NCBI GenBank assembly: GCA_964408425.1
Contig: CAYOZI010000005.1
Location: 1 to 44,206 of the forward strand
DNA length: 44,206 nucleotides
From: UBA10210 sp964408425
GTDB lineage: Archaea; Micrarchaeota; Micrarchaeia; Norongarragalinales; Norongarragalinaceae
Direction of reading: 5' to 3'
Shown here: positions 9,393 to 17,016 of the stretch, in pieces
How positions within the stretch are numbered: position 1 is the first letter of the stretch
Layout of the letters: each line of letters begins with the position of its first letter
The notes under the pieces: generated by a model
The model's database searches: none
Told to the model about the DNA's origin: nothing
The model's input: only the letters and a program-made list of their open reading frames with translations
Program-made: the position numbers and the translations under genes

Positions 9393-12300
9393 TTAAAGAG
9401 GCTTCGCCCCGGCTTGGGACAATTTCACTTCCACAAGCCTGCTTCCCTCTCTTCCCGCCATCGCCACTCCCACGAGACAATCTGCATCCCTGTACACCGC
9501 CTCGTTGTGCGTTACCACTATGAATTGAGTGTCTTTGCTCAACGCCTTCAAAAGCATGGCCAATTTTCTTGAATTCTCTTCGTCCAGCGCGGCGTCCGCC
9601 TCGTCCAGGATATAGACGCTCGACGGGTTGACGCCTTGCAATGCGAAGATGAATATCAACGCTAACAACGATTTCTCCCCGCCGCTCATCAATTCCAGGT
9701 ATTTCACGTCCTTGTTTTCCAGCTTTACCTGCATGGTCAGTCCCCCTTCGAAAGGATTGTCGGGGTTTTCCAAAACCAAGCTTCCCTCTCCCGGGAAAAT
9801 CTGCTGGAAGATCTTCTGGAAATTCGAGTTGACCAGATCGAAGGACTGCATGAACGTTCCTTTTTTCTTCCCCTCGATTTCCGTTATCAGCGCTATGACC
9901 GCTTCCCTCTCCGTCTCCAGTTGGGATAAGCGTTCCTTGTGCTGCGAGTATTCCTTCGCCCTCTCTTCGAAAATTTCTATTGAACGCATGTTAATCGCGC
10001 CCAACGCAGTTATTTCGGCTTCCAGCTCTCTCGACTTGATGACTAATTCGGCTTTGTCCTTGCTTCCCAAAAGATCTATTCCCTCGAAAGCCATGAACTG
10101 CGCTTTCAACTCCTGAAGACGGGTTTCGGTGGCAATCAACCTAACCTGGTTTTCGGACTGTTTGGGCGTTATCTTCAACTCTTTTTCAAATTTCAGCTTG
10201 CCCATCATCTCTCCGAGCTTCTTTATCTCTTCTTCAAACCCCTTCCACTCGTCCCACAGGTCTTTCATCGCCGAGGAAATCTTCTCGTACTCCTCGATCT
10301 TCCCCTGAAGCTCTTTCCTCGAAACCTTGATGTTCTCTTCCGCCGCATCCATCTCTTCGCGCAAATGCAGCAAATCCTTCTCTAAATCCTTTTCCTGCCG
10401 TCCGTAAAGCTGAACCTGCTTTTCCAGCGAAGAGTATTCAGTCTTCTTCCCGGCAGCCTGGTTCGCGTAATCCGAAACGAGTATTTTCAGGTCTGAAAGC
10501 CGCTTTTCCTTCTCCCGGATCATATTCCCGAACTGCTCTTCCTTCTCGACATCAACAGTGTTTTTCGCGGCCAGGAAACGGATGTTCAAATCCGATATCT
10601 TCCGCATTACATCCCTTCGCTCCTCGTCCTTCGAGTCGATGTTCTTCTGCGCTTCCGAAATCTCTTTCTTCAGCTGGGATACGGCTTTGGAAATGTTCCC
10701 TTGCTTTTCCGAAACCGCCTTTTCCTCCTCGACGACGTGCTTGAGCTCGAGTTCGGCGCGGGCTTTTGAAATCTCGGTTTCAGCCTTTTTCTTCCTCAAA
10801 TCAGTTTGTTCCGAACGCAATTGCGACAATTTTCCTATCAAATCCGTTTTCGCGGCGTTCGCCTTTTCAAGCGCATCCTCCCACTTTTGCAGTTCCTTCG
10901 CTTCCACGAACGGGTTTATCTCCTCGTTCGCCTTCCCTCCCGTTACAAGCCCGCTTTGTTCTATGAGCTCTCCGCCTAGCGTGACCATCCTCGTTTCCCG
11001 AACCAAACCCTCTGCGGATTCGAAATCTTCCATCAAAAGCGTGTTTCCGCAAACGAACCTTACGGCCTTCCCGAACTTCTCGTCGTAATCCAAAAGGTTG
11101 ACGAGAAAGCCGACGGCCCCGTCCTCTTTCTTCAGTTTTTCCTCGGAAGCGGAAATCTTGTAATCCTGAATCTTGTCCAAGGGAATGAACGAAAGGCGAC
11201 CAAGTTTTCTTGCTTTGAGAAACTCGATGGCCTTGCCAGCCGTTTTAACCGAATCAACGACAGCGTAATGCAGCCTCTGCCCCAAAGCTGCGGAAACTGG
11301 AAGAGAATATTTCGTGTCGTAATCCACGAGCTGCTGGACCGTACCGAAAACGCCTTTCACTTCCGTCCTCAGCTTTTCTACCGAATCCACCGCCCTGCTG
11401 CTCCCGGCGGTTTTCAGCCTCGAATCGGCGCGCGTCATTTTCTCGCGCGCATTCAAAATCTCATCGTCCAGCGCCCCGAGCTTCTCAACAAGCTGTTTTT
11501 CGCTCTCCACCAGCGAGGAAAGCAGTGAATCTATCCTTCCAGCGTCCAGTGAAAGCTCTTCAAACCTTTTTTCCAAAAGCCCTTTCTGCTCCGAATAATC
11601 ATCATATCTTCCCGTTTGCAGCCGCTCCAATTCGTTGTGCTTTAGTTTCCTCAGTTCTTCGGCGGTTGAAACCTCCACCTGCAGTTTACCGAGAAATTCG
11701 TTGGAAAGGCGCATGTCCTCTTCCAAATCCGCCATTTGTTTTCGTGCAGCGTGGAATTCCTTCGAGAAAGACTCGCCTCTCGAAACCAAATCGTCGTACT
11801 CCCTCTGCTTTTCCCCCAAAAGCTTTTGAGTCGCTTCCAGCTCCCCTTCGAGTTCCTTCCCCTGTTTTTTCACTCCCGCAAGCTCGTCTTCCACCCGTCT
11901 TTTTTCCCTCAACAGCGAATTCAAGGCTTCTTCCTTTTCCTTCACGCCCGTCTTGTTCCTCTCGATCACGCCCTTCGAATTGTTCAACTCGTTCTGGAGA
12001 AAATCGATTCTCTTCTGCAATTCACCGGATTTCCCCTCGCTCTTCTCCAAAATCGTCTTGTTGACCTCGTCCTTCCGCTTCTGCTTGAGCATAATCTGCT
12101 CTTCCAAACTCGTGATTTCGCCCGAAAGGGTTTTCAGCTTGCTTTCGAACTCGAGAGAAGAATTGACGTAATTCTCGAAATCCTTCTCCAACGCCCCGAC
12201 GTCCAAACCCAGCACTGTCGCTTTAGTCCTTTTCAAAAGCCCGTCCAATCCGACGAATTTCTCGGCGTTCTTCTTGTCCCGCTCCAATTCTTCGAGAAAA

Positions 12301-12857
12301 CCCGCTTTCTCGGAAAGCAAAACCTTTTCCTCTGAAACCTTCGAATGGACTTTCTCCAGCTCTCCCATCGCTTCCTTCTTCTTCTGCTCGTACTCGCTTA
12401 TGCTGGCCACGAAATCGATCATCATCCTTCGGTCCTGCGAATTCATTTCCACAATCCGCTGGACCTCTCCCTGCTTGATGACGTGATGCAGGGAAATCCG
12501 GTTTTGCGCGAGGAATTCTTCCAAAACGTATTTCTTGATGCGCTTTCCGTCCAAAGCGTATTTTATCTTCCCGTCCTTCCTCAACGAGCGCTTTATGGTT
12601 TTTTGCTTGGAGCCGGACTCGTCCGATAAAACGACGGTCACCTCGCCGACGTTGTTGTTCTCGAAAATCAAGTCGCGTATTTTCTTCACGCGCATCGATT
12701 TCAGCCTCGACTCCCCGAACGCGAAAAGAAGGGAATCGACTACGTTCGTCTTCCCGCTTCCGTTGGGCCCGACCACGGAATTGAATCCGGATTGAAATAC
12801 CACTTCGCCTTTCTTGAAGCTCTTGAAGTTTTGAAGGGTCACTTTCGAAACGAACAT
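9393..12857 (-). CDS. smc: Chromosome segregation protein SMC
   Basis: This 1154-residue protein is full length for the family. It has an N-terminal Walker A 'GPNGSGKT' (30-37), two long coiled-coil arms, and a hinge in the middle (about 495-650, 'GTVQQLVDYDTKY', 'GGKA'). It ends with a C-terminal ABC signature 'LMSGGEKSL' and a Walker B 'YILDEADAALDEEN'. SMC dimers compact and segregate chromosomes with kleisin partners. A GGTGA Shine-Dalgarno lies about 11 bases before the ATG. No scpA/scpB gene adjoins. Confidence 0.97.
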   Translation of the reverse strand: MFVSKVTLQNFKSFKKGEVVFQSGFNSVVGPNGSGKTNVVDSLLFAFGESRLKSMRVKKIRDLIFENNNVGEVTVVLSDESGSKQKTIKRSLRKDGKIKYALDGKRIKKYVLEEFLAQNRISLHHVIKQGEVQRIVEMNSQDRRMMIDFVASISEYEQKKKEAMGELEKVHSKVSEEKVLLSEKAGFLEELERDKKNAEKFVGLDGLLKRTKATVLGLDVGALEKDFENYVNSSLEFESKLKTLSGEITSLEEQIMLKQKRKDEVNKTILEKSEGKSGELQKRIDFLQNELNNSKGVIERNKTGVKEKEEALNSLLREKRRVEDELAGVKKQGKELEGELEATQKLLGEKQREYDDLVSRGESFSKEFHAARKQMADLEEDMRLSNEFLGKLQVEVSTAEELRKLKHNELERLQTGRYDDYSEQKGLLEKRFEELSLDAGRIDSLLSSLVESEKQLVEKLGALDDEILNAREKMTRADSRLKTAGSSRAVDSVEKLRTEVKGVFGTVQQLVDYDTKYSLPVSAALGQRLHYAVVDSVKTAGKAIEFLKARKLGRLSFIPLDKIQDYKISASEEKLKKEDGAVGFLVNLLDYDEKFGKAVRFVCGNTLLMEDFESAEGLVRETRMVTLGGELIEQSGLVTGGKANEEINPFVEAKELQKWEDALEKANAAKTDLIGKLSQLRSEQTDLRKKKAETEISKARAELELKHVVEEEKAVSEKQGNISKAVSQLKKEISEAQKNIDSKDEERRDVMRKISDLNIRFLAAKNTVDVEKEEQFGNMIREKEKRLSDLKILVSDYANQAAGKKTEYSSLEKQVQLYGRQEKDLEKDLLHLREEMDAAEENIKVSRKELQGKIEEYEKISSAMKDLWDEWKGFEEEIKKLGEMMGKLKFEKELKITPKQSENQVRLIATETRLQELKAQFMAFEGIDLLGSKDKAELVIKSRELEAEITALGAINMRSIEIFEERAKEYSQHKERLSQLETEREAVIALITEIEGKKKGTFMQSFDLVNSNFQKIFQQIFPGEGSLVLENPDNPFEGGLTMQVKLENKDVKYLELMSGGEKSLLALIFIFALQGVNPSSVYILDEADAALDEENSRKLAMLLKALSKDTQFIVVTHNEAVYRDADCLVGVAMAGREGSRLVEVKLSQAGAKPL

Positions 12858-13038
12858 GGGGGCTGGTTCACCTTATTCCCTTTTTCGAGGGAAACTCTCT
12901 CTGAAAAGGTAAGGGAAACAAGTTTTTTTAATTGTTGTCCGGAAAGGCGGCGGCAAAAAGAAGGGTCGAGAGGCGAGAAAACGCCGCCATTCCGAACTCC
13001 CTTTCCTTCAAAAACCCTGTCGGGGTGACAAGCTTATG

Positions 13039-13164
13039 CTAGCCGGGGCTGCAGACGAGGACAACCCTCCCGTTGTCGCAGGCGAACTCCTCAACCGCCC
13101 ACTTTGCCCTATCTACAGCTTCCAAAACCGCCTTGTACGGCAACTTCGAAACGTCCACTTTCAT
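13039..13164 (-). CDS. 41-residue small protein
   Basis: The frame MKVDVSKLPYKAVLEAVDRA... ends in VCSPG. ATG 13164 is preceded by AGAGGTGG about 7 bases upstream, a good Shine-Dalgarno for this genome. It begins 21 bases after the zinc-ribbon-like small ORF, so the two look like an operon. An amphipathic helix is predicted in the middle, with two Cys near the end. The function is not recognised. The stretch from here to smc (12858-13038) holds only the smc leader and promoter region. Confidence 0.55.
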   Translation of the reverse strand: MKVDVSKLPYKAVLEAVDRAKWAVEEFACDNGRVVLVCSPG

Positions 13165-13185
13165 CTCAAACCACCTCTGCATCCC

Positions 13186-13281
13186 TCAAGAACACGCGCT
13201 AGCCACATCGCAGTACAAGCAATATTCTTGCTCGTCCCCGCAGCACGATGAAAATTTCCTCCCGCAATTCCTGCAAACCAT
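13186..13281 (-). CDS. 31-residue Cys-rich (zinc-ribbon-like) small protein
   Basis: The sequence starts MVCRNCGRKFSSCCGDE and continues with YCLYC, giving CxxC, CC and CxxC pairs plus one more Cys; seven of 31 residues are Cys. CxxC-x(n)-CxxC is the pattern of zinc-binding knuckles. A GGTGA Shine-Dalgarno is about 9 bases upstream, and the GTTTAAAAAC box lies at 13331-13340. It is likely co-transcribed with the 41-residue ORF downstream. The role is unknown; RNA or protein binding is a guess. Confidence 0.6.
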   Translation of the reverse strand: MVCRNCGRKFSSCCGDEQEYCLYCDVASACS

Positions 13282-13330
13282 TTTTTTCCATCACCTTTTT
13301 CCCAGCGCGGAGACTAACCATTAAACCGCA

Positions 13331-13340
13331 GTTTTTAAAC
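13331..13340 (-). promoter_or_regulatory. TATA-like box for the small-ORF operon
   Basis: GTTTAAAAAC on the minus strand lies 50-59 bases before the ATG of the Cys-rich small ORF. It is identical to the box at 5416-5425. Confidence 0.45.
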
Positions 13341-13355
13341 TCGAGTCGACACCAC

Positions 13356-13424
13356 CTTGCCGGTGGCTTTTTTCTTGCCGGTGGCTTTGCTCAACGGAGG
13401 GGGACGAACGCCACTGGCAAAAGG
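13356..13424. repeat. Inverted-repeat element, copy 1
   Basis: Two direct copies of CTTGCCGGTGGCTTT (13356-13370 and 13374-13388, 18-base period) are followed by the opposing arm GCCACTGGCAAAAGG (13410-13424). TTGCCGGTGG and CCACTGGCAA can pair over 10 positions, one of them a mismatch/wobble. The outer arm overlaps the last codons of the isoaspartyl methyltransferase gene. A second copy with the same arms lies at 22816-22871. Confidence 0.65.
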
Positions 13425-13999
13425 ACGGTTTCCAGCGCCTTTCCCTTCTTCTTTTCCACCAAAACCAGGTCTTGGGCGAACAAGGCTTTTTGGAGGGGGA
13501 AAACCATCCTCCCGCCTTCCTTCAACTGGGAAAAAAGCGTTTTGGGCGTGGAAGCGCAGGCTGCACTCACGACAATCGCGTCAAAAGGCGCTTTTTCGGC
13601 AAAACCATTATTTCCATCACCTTGGACAAGCAAAACGTTCTTCCTTCCCTTGAGCCTCGAAAAAGCCTCTTCGTAAATCCTTCCGAAAAACTCTATTGAA
13701 ACGACAAAGCCCTTTTTCCCGACGAGCTCGCTCAGCAAAGCGGTCTGGAAGCCGAAGCCCGTTCCAACCTCCAAAACCCTATGCCCTTTTTCCAGCCTGA
13801 GCTTTTCCAAAATGAACGCGATGAGGGAAGGCTGGGAAGTAGTCTGGCCTTCATGCAAGGGGATAGGCCGGTCTTCGTAAGCCTCGCCCTTCGATTGGGG
13901 TGGAACGAAATCAGCCCTGTCCACTTTTTCAAAAGCGTGGGCTATAGAAGGAGAAACGCCGCTTTTCTTTATCAACAGCTCAAGCTGCGCTTTGGTCAT
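13391..13999 (-). CDS. pcm: Protein-L-isoaspartate O-methyltransferase
   Basis: This 202-residue protein repairs isoaspartyl residues in aged proteins using S-adenosylmethionine. It shows the family's 'TTSQPSLIAF' segment, SAM motif I 'VLEVGTGFGFQTALL' and 'PFDAIVVSAAC'. It starts at ATG 13999, four bases after the Hsp20 stop, so the two form a protein-quality-control operon. Its last codons lie inside the inverted-repeat element described at 13356-13424. Confidence 0.93.
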   Translation of the reverse strand: MTKAQLELLIKKSGVSPSIAHAFEKVDRADFVPPQSKGEAYEDRPIPLHEGQTTSQPSLIAFILEKLRLEKGHRVLEVGTGFGFQTALLSELVGKKGFVVSIEFFGRIYEEAFSRLKGRKNVLLVQGDGNNGFAEKAPFDAIVVSAACASTPKTLFSQLKEGGRMVFPLQKALFAQDLVLVEKKKGKALETVLLPVAFVPLR

Positions 14000-14003
14000 G
14001 ATT

Positions 14004-14531
14004 TCATTTCTTTTTCTTCAAAACCACTTCTAAAATCCCGTTTTTCAAAGTGTACTTCAGCGAAGCGTGATCCACCTCGGAAGGCAAGGCGATGGTTTTC
14101 GAAAGAAGCCTCAACGGGTCTGAAACGCGCAAGTTCAACTGGTTGGGAAAAGCCTTCAAGTCCAAATGCTTTGATTCCACTCCGGGCAGTTCCGCGACTA
14201 TCGAAACTTCCCCCGGCTTGTTCAAAACCTCTACGAAAGGCTGCCATCCCGCCTTCTTTTCCTGCAAAGCCTTTTGCATTTTCGAAGGCTGGGATCCGGT
14301 TCCGAATTCCATTATTTCCTTTTTCCCTTCAGGCCCGAATGAAAGCGTGAACCCATATATCCGGGGCTTCAAATCGTCAATGCTTTTGAATTCATCCGAC
14401 TCGAATTCCTTCAAGTGGGATTCCAGCATCTTCCGCATTTCCTCCTCGATTTTTTCGAACTCTTCGAAAAACTCGTCGTTCAAGCCGAAACCGCCGAAAC
14501 CCGGAAAATCCGAAGGCCTTCTTTTTCTCAT
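14004..14531 (-). CDS. Hsp20/alpha-crystallin small heat shock protein
   Basis: The protein has 175 residues from ATG 14531, preceded by GGTGG; a TTG two codons upstream is less likely. The N-terminal third is Gly/Phe/Glu-rich ('FPGFGGFGLNDEFFEEFE'). The alpha-crystallin domain occupies the C-terminal half ('VSIVAELPGVESKHLDL', 'LKNGILEVVLKKKK'). It is an ATP-independent holdase chaperone. It lacks the usual C-terminal I/V-x-I/V tail and ends in Lys residues. It lies directly upstream of pcm. Confidence 0.9.
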   Translation of the reverse strand: MRKRRPSDFPGFGGFGLNDEFFEEFEKIEEEMRKMLESHLKEFESDEFKSIDDLKPRIYGFTLSFGPEGKKEIMEFGTGSQPSKMQKALQEKKAGWQPFVEVLNKPGEVSIVAELPGVESKHLDLKAFPNQLNLRVSDPLRLLSKTIALPSEVDHASLKYTLKNGILEVVLKKKK

Positions 14532-14637
14532 GAGCAACCACCCTTTTTCCTTTTAGTCAGAGTAAAAAACCACAGTTATAAAACAAACGCAGGGAATATT
14601 TTAATTTGCTTGCTTTAAGGCAAAAGCGAGCGAGTAC

Positions 14638-14710
14638 AGCCCCGTCGTCTAGTGGTCCAGGATAGCAGCCTTTGGAGCTGTGGACGGCGGTTCGAATCCG
14701 CCCGGGGCTA
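14638..14710 (+). tRNA. tRNA-Gln (TTG)
   Basis: Acceptor arms AGCCCCG and CGGGGCT pair and are followed by discriminator A. The anticodon stem GCAGC/GCTGT encloses loop CTTTGGA with anticodon TTG. The T arm is GGCGG-TTCGAAT-CCGCC. No intron is present and no CCA is encoded. It is convergent with proS, whose stop is 8 bases away. Confidence 0.95.
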
Positions 14711-14718
14711 TTCTTTTT

Positions 14719-16146
14719 CTAATAGGCTTTCGCGAAATACGCCGTTGTCTTAGCCTGCTTTCCGCAGTAAACGCACGTCCCTTTTCCGGTCGCGTCGAAC
14801 GGGATAAAGCGGATGTCTGCAGAAGTTTCTTGTTTTATCGCCTCTTCGCAACGCGCGTCCCCGCACCACTCGCCCACCACGAATCCTTTTCTTTCCTCAA
14901 GAACGACTTTGAACTCGTCGAAATTCTTTACCAACGTAGTGTGAGAGTCGAGGAAAATCTTGGCTTTCAAAAACAATTTCTCCTGAATGTCGCTAATCAA
15001 AAACTCGACTTTCTCGACGACCTTTTCCTCGGGCACGAAGTCCTTCTCTCCCGAATCCCTTCTCGCAATCGTTACGCCAAGCTGCGCCAAGTCCCTCAAC
15101 CCTATTTCTATCCTCACGGGCGTTCCTTTCAACTCCCAGGCGTTGAACTTGAAGCCGGGAGTCTTGTCCGAAGAATCTATCACGACTCTCAGCCCCAATC
15201 CGGAAAGCTTTTCCTTGACACGGGCTGCCGCAACCAGCGTCATCTGCTTTTCCTCTTCGCTGAAGAAAATCGGGACTATTACCACTTGCACAGGCGCTAT
15301 TTTCGGAGGCCAGATTATCCCCTTGTCATCGCCATGGGCCATTATCGCCGCGCCTATCAATCTTGTCGAAACCCCCCACGAGGTTTGCCAAGCGAAATCC
15401 TCAGTCTGGCTGGCGGTCTTGATCTTGATGGAAAACATTTTCGCGAAATTCTGGCCGAGATTGTGCGACGTGCCCATCTGCAGCGCCTTTCCGTCAGGCA
15501 TGATGCTTTCTATAGTCGTGGAATACAACGCGCCCGGAAACTTTTCCGCCTCGCTCTTGAAACCCTTCAAAACCGGAATTGCGAGAATATCCTGGGCCAA
15601 GTTCGCATACCAGCCCAACGCCCTTTTCACCTGTTCATCCGCCTCTTCGCTGGTGTTATGCACGGTATGCCCTTCCTGCCACAAGAACTCGCGAGTGCGC
15701 AAGAAAGGCTTGAGGGTTTTCGTATCCCATCGGATTATGTTGCACCACTGGTTGGTTTTGAAAGGCAAATCCCTATGAGAGGACAGCCATTTGGAAAAGA
15801 AATGGTACATGATTGTTTCGCTGGTGGGCCTTAGTGCAAGCCGTTCCCCAAGTTCTTCCTTCCCCCCTTGCGAAACCCAGGCCACTTCGGGCACGAACCC
15901 TTCGAAGTGCTGCGACTCCATCTTCAAGAACGACTCGGGAATGAACATAGGGTAATAGGCGTTTTTCACGCCGTCAGCCTTGAACAGCGGATCCAAATAA
16001 TCGTGGATCTTTTCCCACACGAAGTACGAATCCGCCCGGAAAACCATGCACCCTTGGACCGGAGCGTAGTCCATCAGTTCCGCCTTCTGCACGGCTTCCA
16101 AGTACCATTCCGCAAACTTTTCGTGCTTCTTGTTTTCCAAAGGCAT
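14719..16146 (-). CDS. proS: Prolyl-tRNA synthetase (archaeal/eukaryotic type)
   Basis: This 475-residue class II synthetase charges tRNA-Pro. It shows 'LRPTSETIMY' and 'RTREFLWQEGHT' (motif 2 region), 'WGVSTRLIGAAIMAHGD' and the anticodon-binding domain. It ends in the Cys-containing zinc domain ('WCGDARCEE', 'CVYCGKQ') and the C-terminal Tyr typical of the short archaeal form. No editing insertion is present. The start is ATG 16146 with no Shine-Dalgarno, but a TATA-like sequence is centred about 27 bases upstream. That fits a leaderless mRNA from a promoter shared with the divergent 16198 gene. Confidence 0.97.
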   Translation of the reverse strand: MPLENKKHEKFAEWYLEAVQKAELMDYAPVQGCMVFRADSYFVWEKIHDYLDPLFKADGVKNAYYPMFIPESFLKMESQHFEGFVPEVAWVSQGGKEELGERLALRPTSETIMYHFFSKWLSSHRDLPFKTNQWCNIIRWDTKTLKPFLRTREFLWQEGHTVHNTSEEADEQVKRALGWYANLAQDILAIPVLKGFKSEAEKFPGALYSTTIESIMPDGKALQMGTSHNLGQNFAKMFSIKIKTASQTEDFAWQTSWGVSTRLIGAAIMAHGDDKGIIWPPKIAPVQVVIVPIFFSEEEKQMTLVAAARVKEKLSGLGLRVVIDSSDKTPGFKFNAWELKGTPVRIEIGLRDLAQLGVTIARRDSGEKDFVPEEKVVEKVEFLISDIQEKLFLKAKIFLDSHTTLVKNFDEFKVVLEERKGFVVGEWCGDARCEEAIKQETSADIRFIPFDATGKGTCVYCGKQAKTTAYFAKAY

Positions 16147-16168
16147 GAAATCATTGGGCGTAGGTCTG

Positions 16169-16178
16169 TTTAAATTTA
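16169..16178. promoter_or_regulatory. Shared bidirectional TATA-like box (proS and the 16198 gene)
   Basis: TTTAAATTTA contains the palindrome TAAATTTA. It lies about 25 bases before the ATG at 16198 and about 27 bases before the proS ATG at 16146, the spacing expected when transcription starts at or next to the start codon. Neither gene has a Shine-Dalgarno. The whole divergent intergenic space is only 51 bases. Confidence 0.6.
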
Positions 16179-16197
16179 TTCGCGTAGAAATCGCTTC

Positions 16198-17013
16198 ATG
16201 GGAGAAATCACGCCTTTTGGAAAGGGAGCCTCAAGGAAACAGTTTTACACCGAAGTGCGCAAGCTTGAAGACATGCTGCGCACGAAGTACCGAGTCAAGC
16301 TCAGCAGAAAGCAGGCGAGAAACAAGGTGCTAACCGGCTTTGCGTCGAAACTGGGGTTCAAGACCAATAATTCCTTGAAGAAAAACTTGTTCGGGTTTAT
16401 CGGCATTACGGACCTGATGCTTCCGAAAGAAAGCATCGAATACGGGGTGAAAATGGCGTCGCAAGTCAAACCCGACGTACCGAAGGCAAACAAGGTCGCC
16501 ATAGCCCTGTGGACATCCAGGCTGCACAACAGCGCGACAAGCGTTTACCAGAAACCGGACTTGCTCAAGAAATTCGAGGATGATTTCGGGAAAATGAAGC
16601 ACTCGAACTTTAAAGAAATGCATCACGACCTAGCAGCCACCAGGGCGCAGATGTTTTCAAGGGTTTTTTCCGGAATCACCCCGCAAATGAAGGCGCAGAT
16701 GCACTTCAACCGGTATTTCAGTGAAATCAAGCGGAACATATTCCCTTATGCCCTCCATCCGGACCACATTCATACGGCAGAACAGCACATTGCCGAAATA
16801 GTACGGAGGGTGAAACCCGCCCTGCCGGTACTGGCTGAAACCGAGGAGGCCGGAAACAGGCTTACGGCATTCCACGCCGACCAGGCGTTCATGGAAAAGT
16901 ACGCCAAGTACAGCGAAATCCTCAAAAAATTCAGGGAACTTAAGGAAAAAAGAAAACAGATTGAAGATGCAAATCCCGAGCTGTATTGGATAAACCCGGA
17001 CGAGTACGCATGA
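16198..17013 (+). CDS. Hypothetical 271-residue protein
   Basis: This soluble, basic, mostly helical protein matches no family I recognise. The first 60 residues are Lys/Arg-rich ('KYRVKLSRKQARNK'). The middle holds several His residues ('MKHSNFKEMHHDLAATRA', 'HPDHIHTAEQH'), and the C-terminus has a charged helix before 'YWINPDEYA'. The His clusters could bind a metal. There is no signal peptide or membrane segment. It shares a 51-base divergent promoter with proS and appears to be translated from a leaderless mRNA. It ends 3 bases before the convergent ileS stop. Confidence 0.75.
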   Translation: MGEITPFGKGASRKQFYTEVRKLEDMLRTKYRVKLSRKQARNKVLTGFASKLGFKTNNSLKKNLFGFIGITDLMLPKESIEYGVKMASQVKPDVPKANKVAIALWTSRLHNSATSVYQKPDLLKKFEDDFGKMKHSNFKEMHHDLAATRAQMFSRVFSGITPQMKAQMHFNRYFSEIKRNIFPYALHPDHIHTAEQHIAEIVRRVKPALPVLAETEEAGNRLTAFHADQAFMEKYAKYSEILKKFRELKEKRKQIEDANPELYWINPDEYA

Positions 17014-17016
17014 ATC

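Noticed and set aside
13340..13350. CTCGAGTCGAC, resembling joined XhoI and SalI sites (vector contamination?)
   Set aside because: It is flanked by native genes on both sides without other vector sequence; a short chance match is more likely.
14680..15834. 384-codon plus-strand frame opposite proS
   Set aside because: It overlaps tRNA-Gln and the conserved proS gene; the composition is that of a shadow frame.
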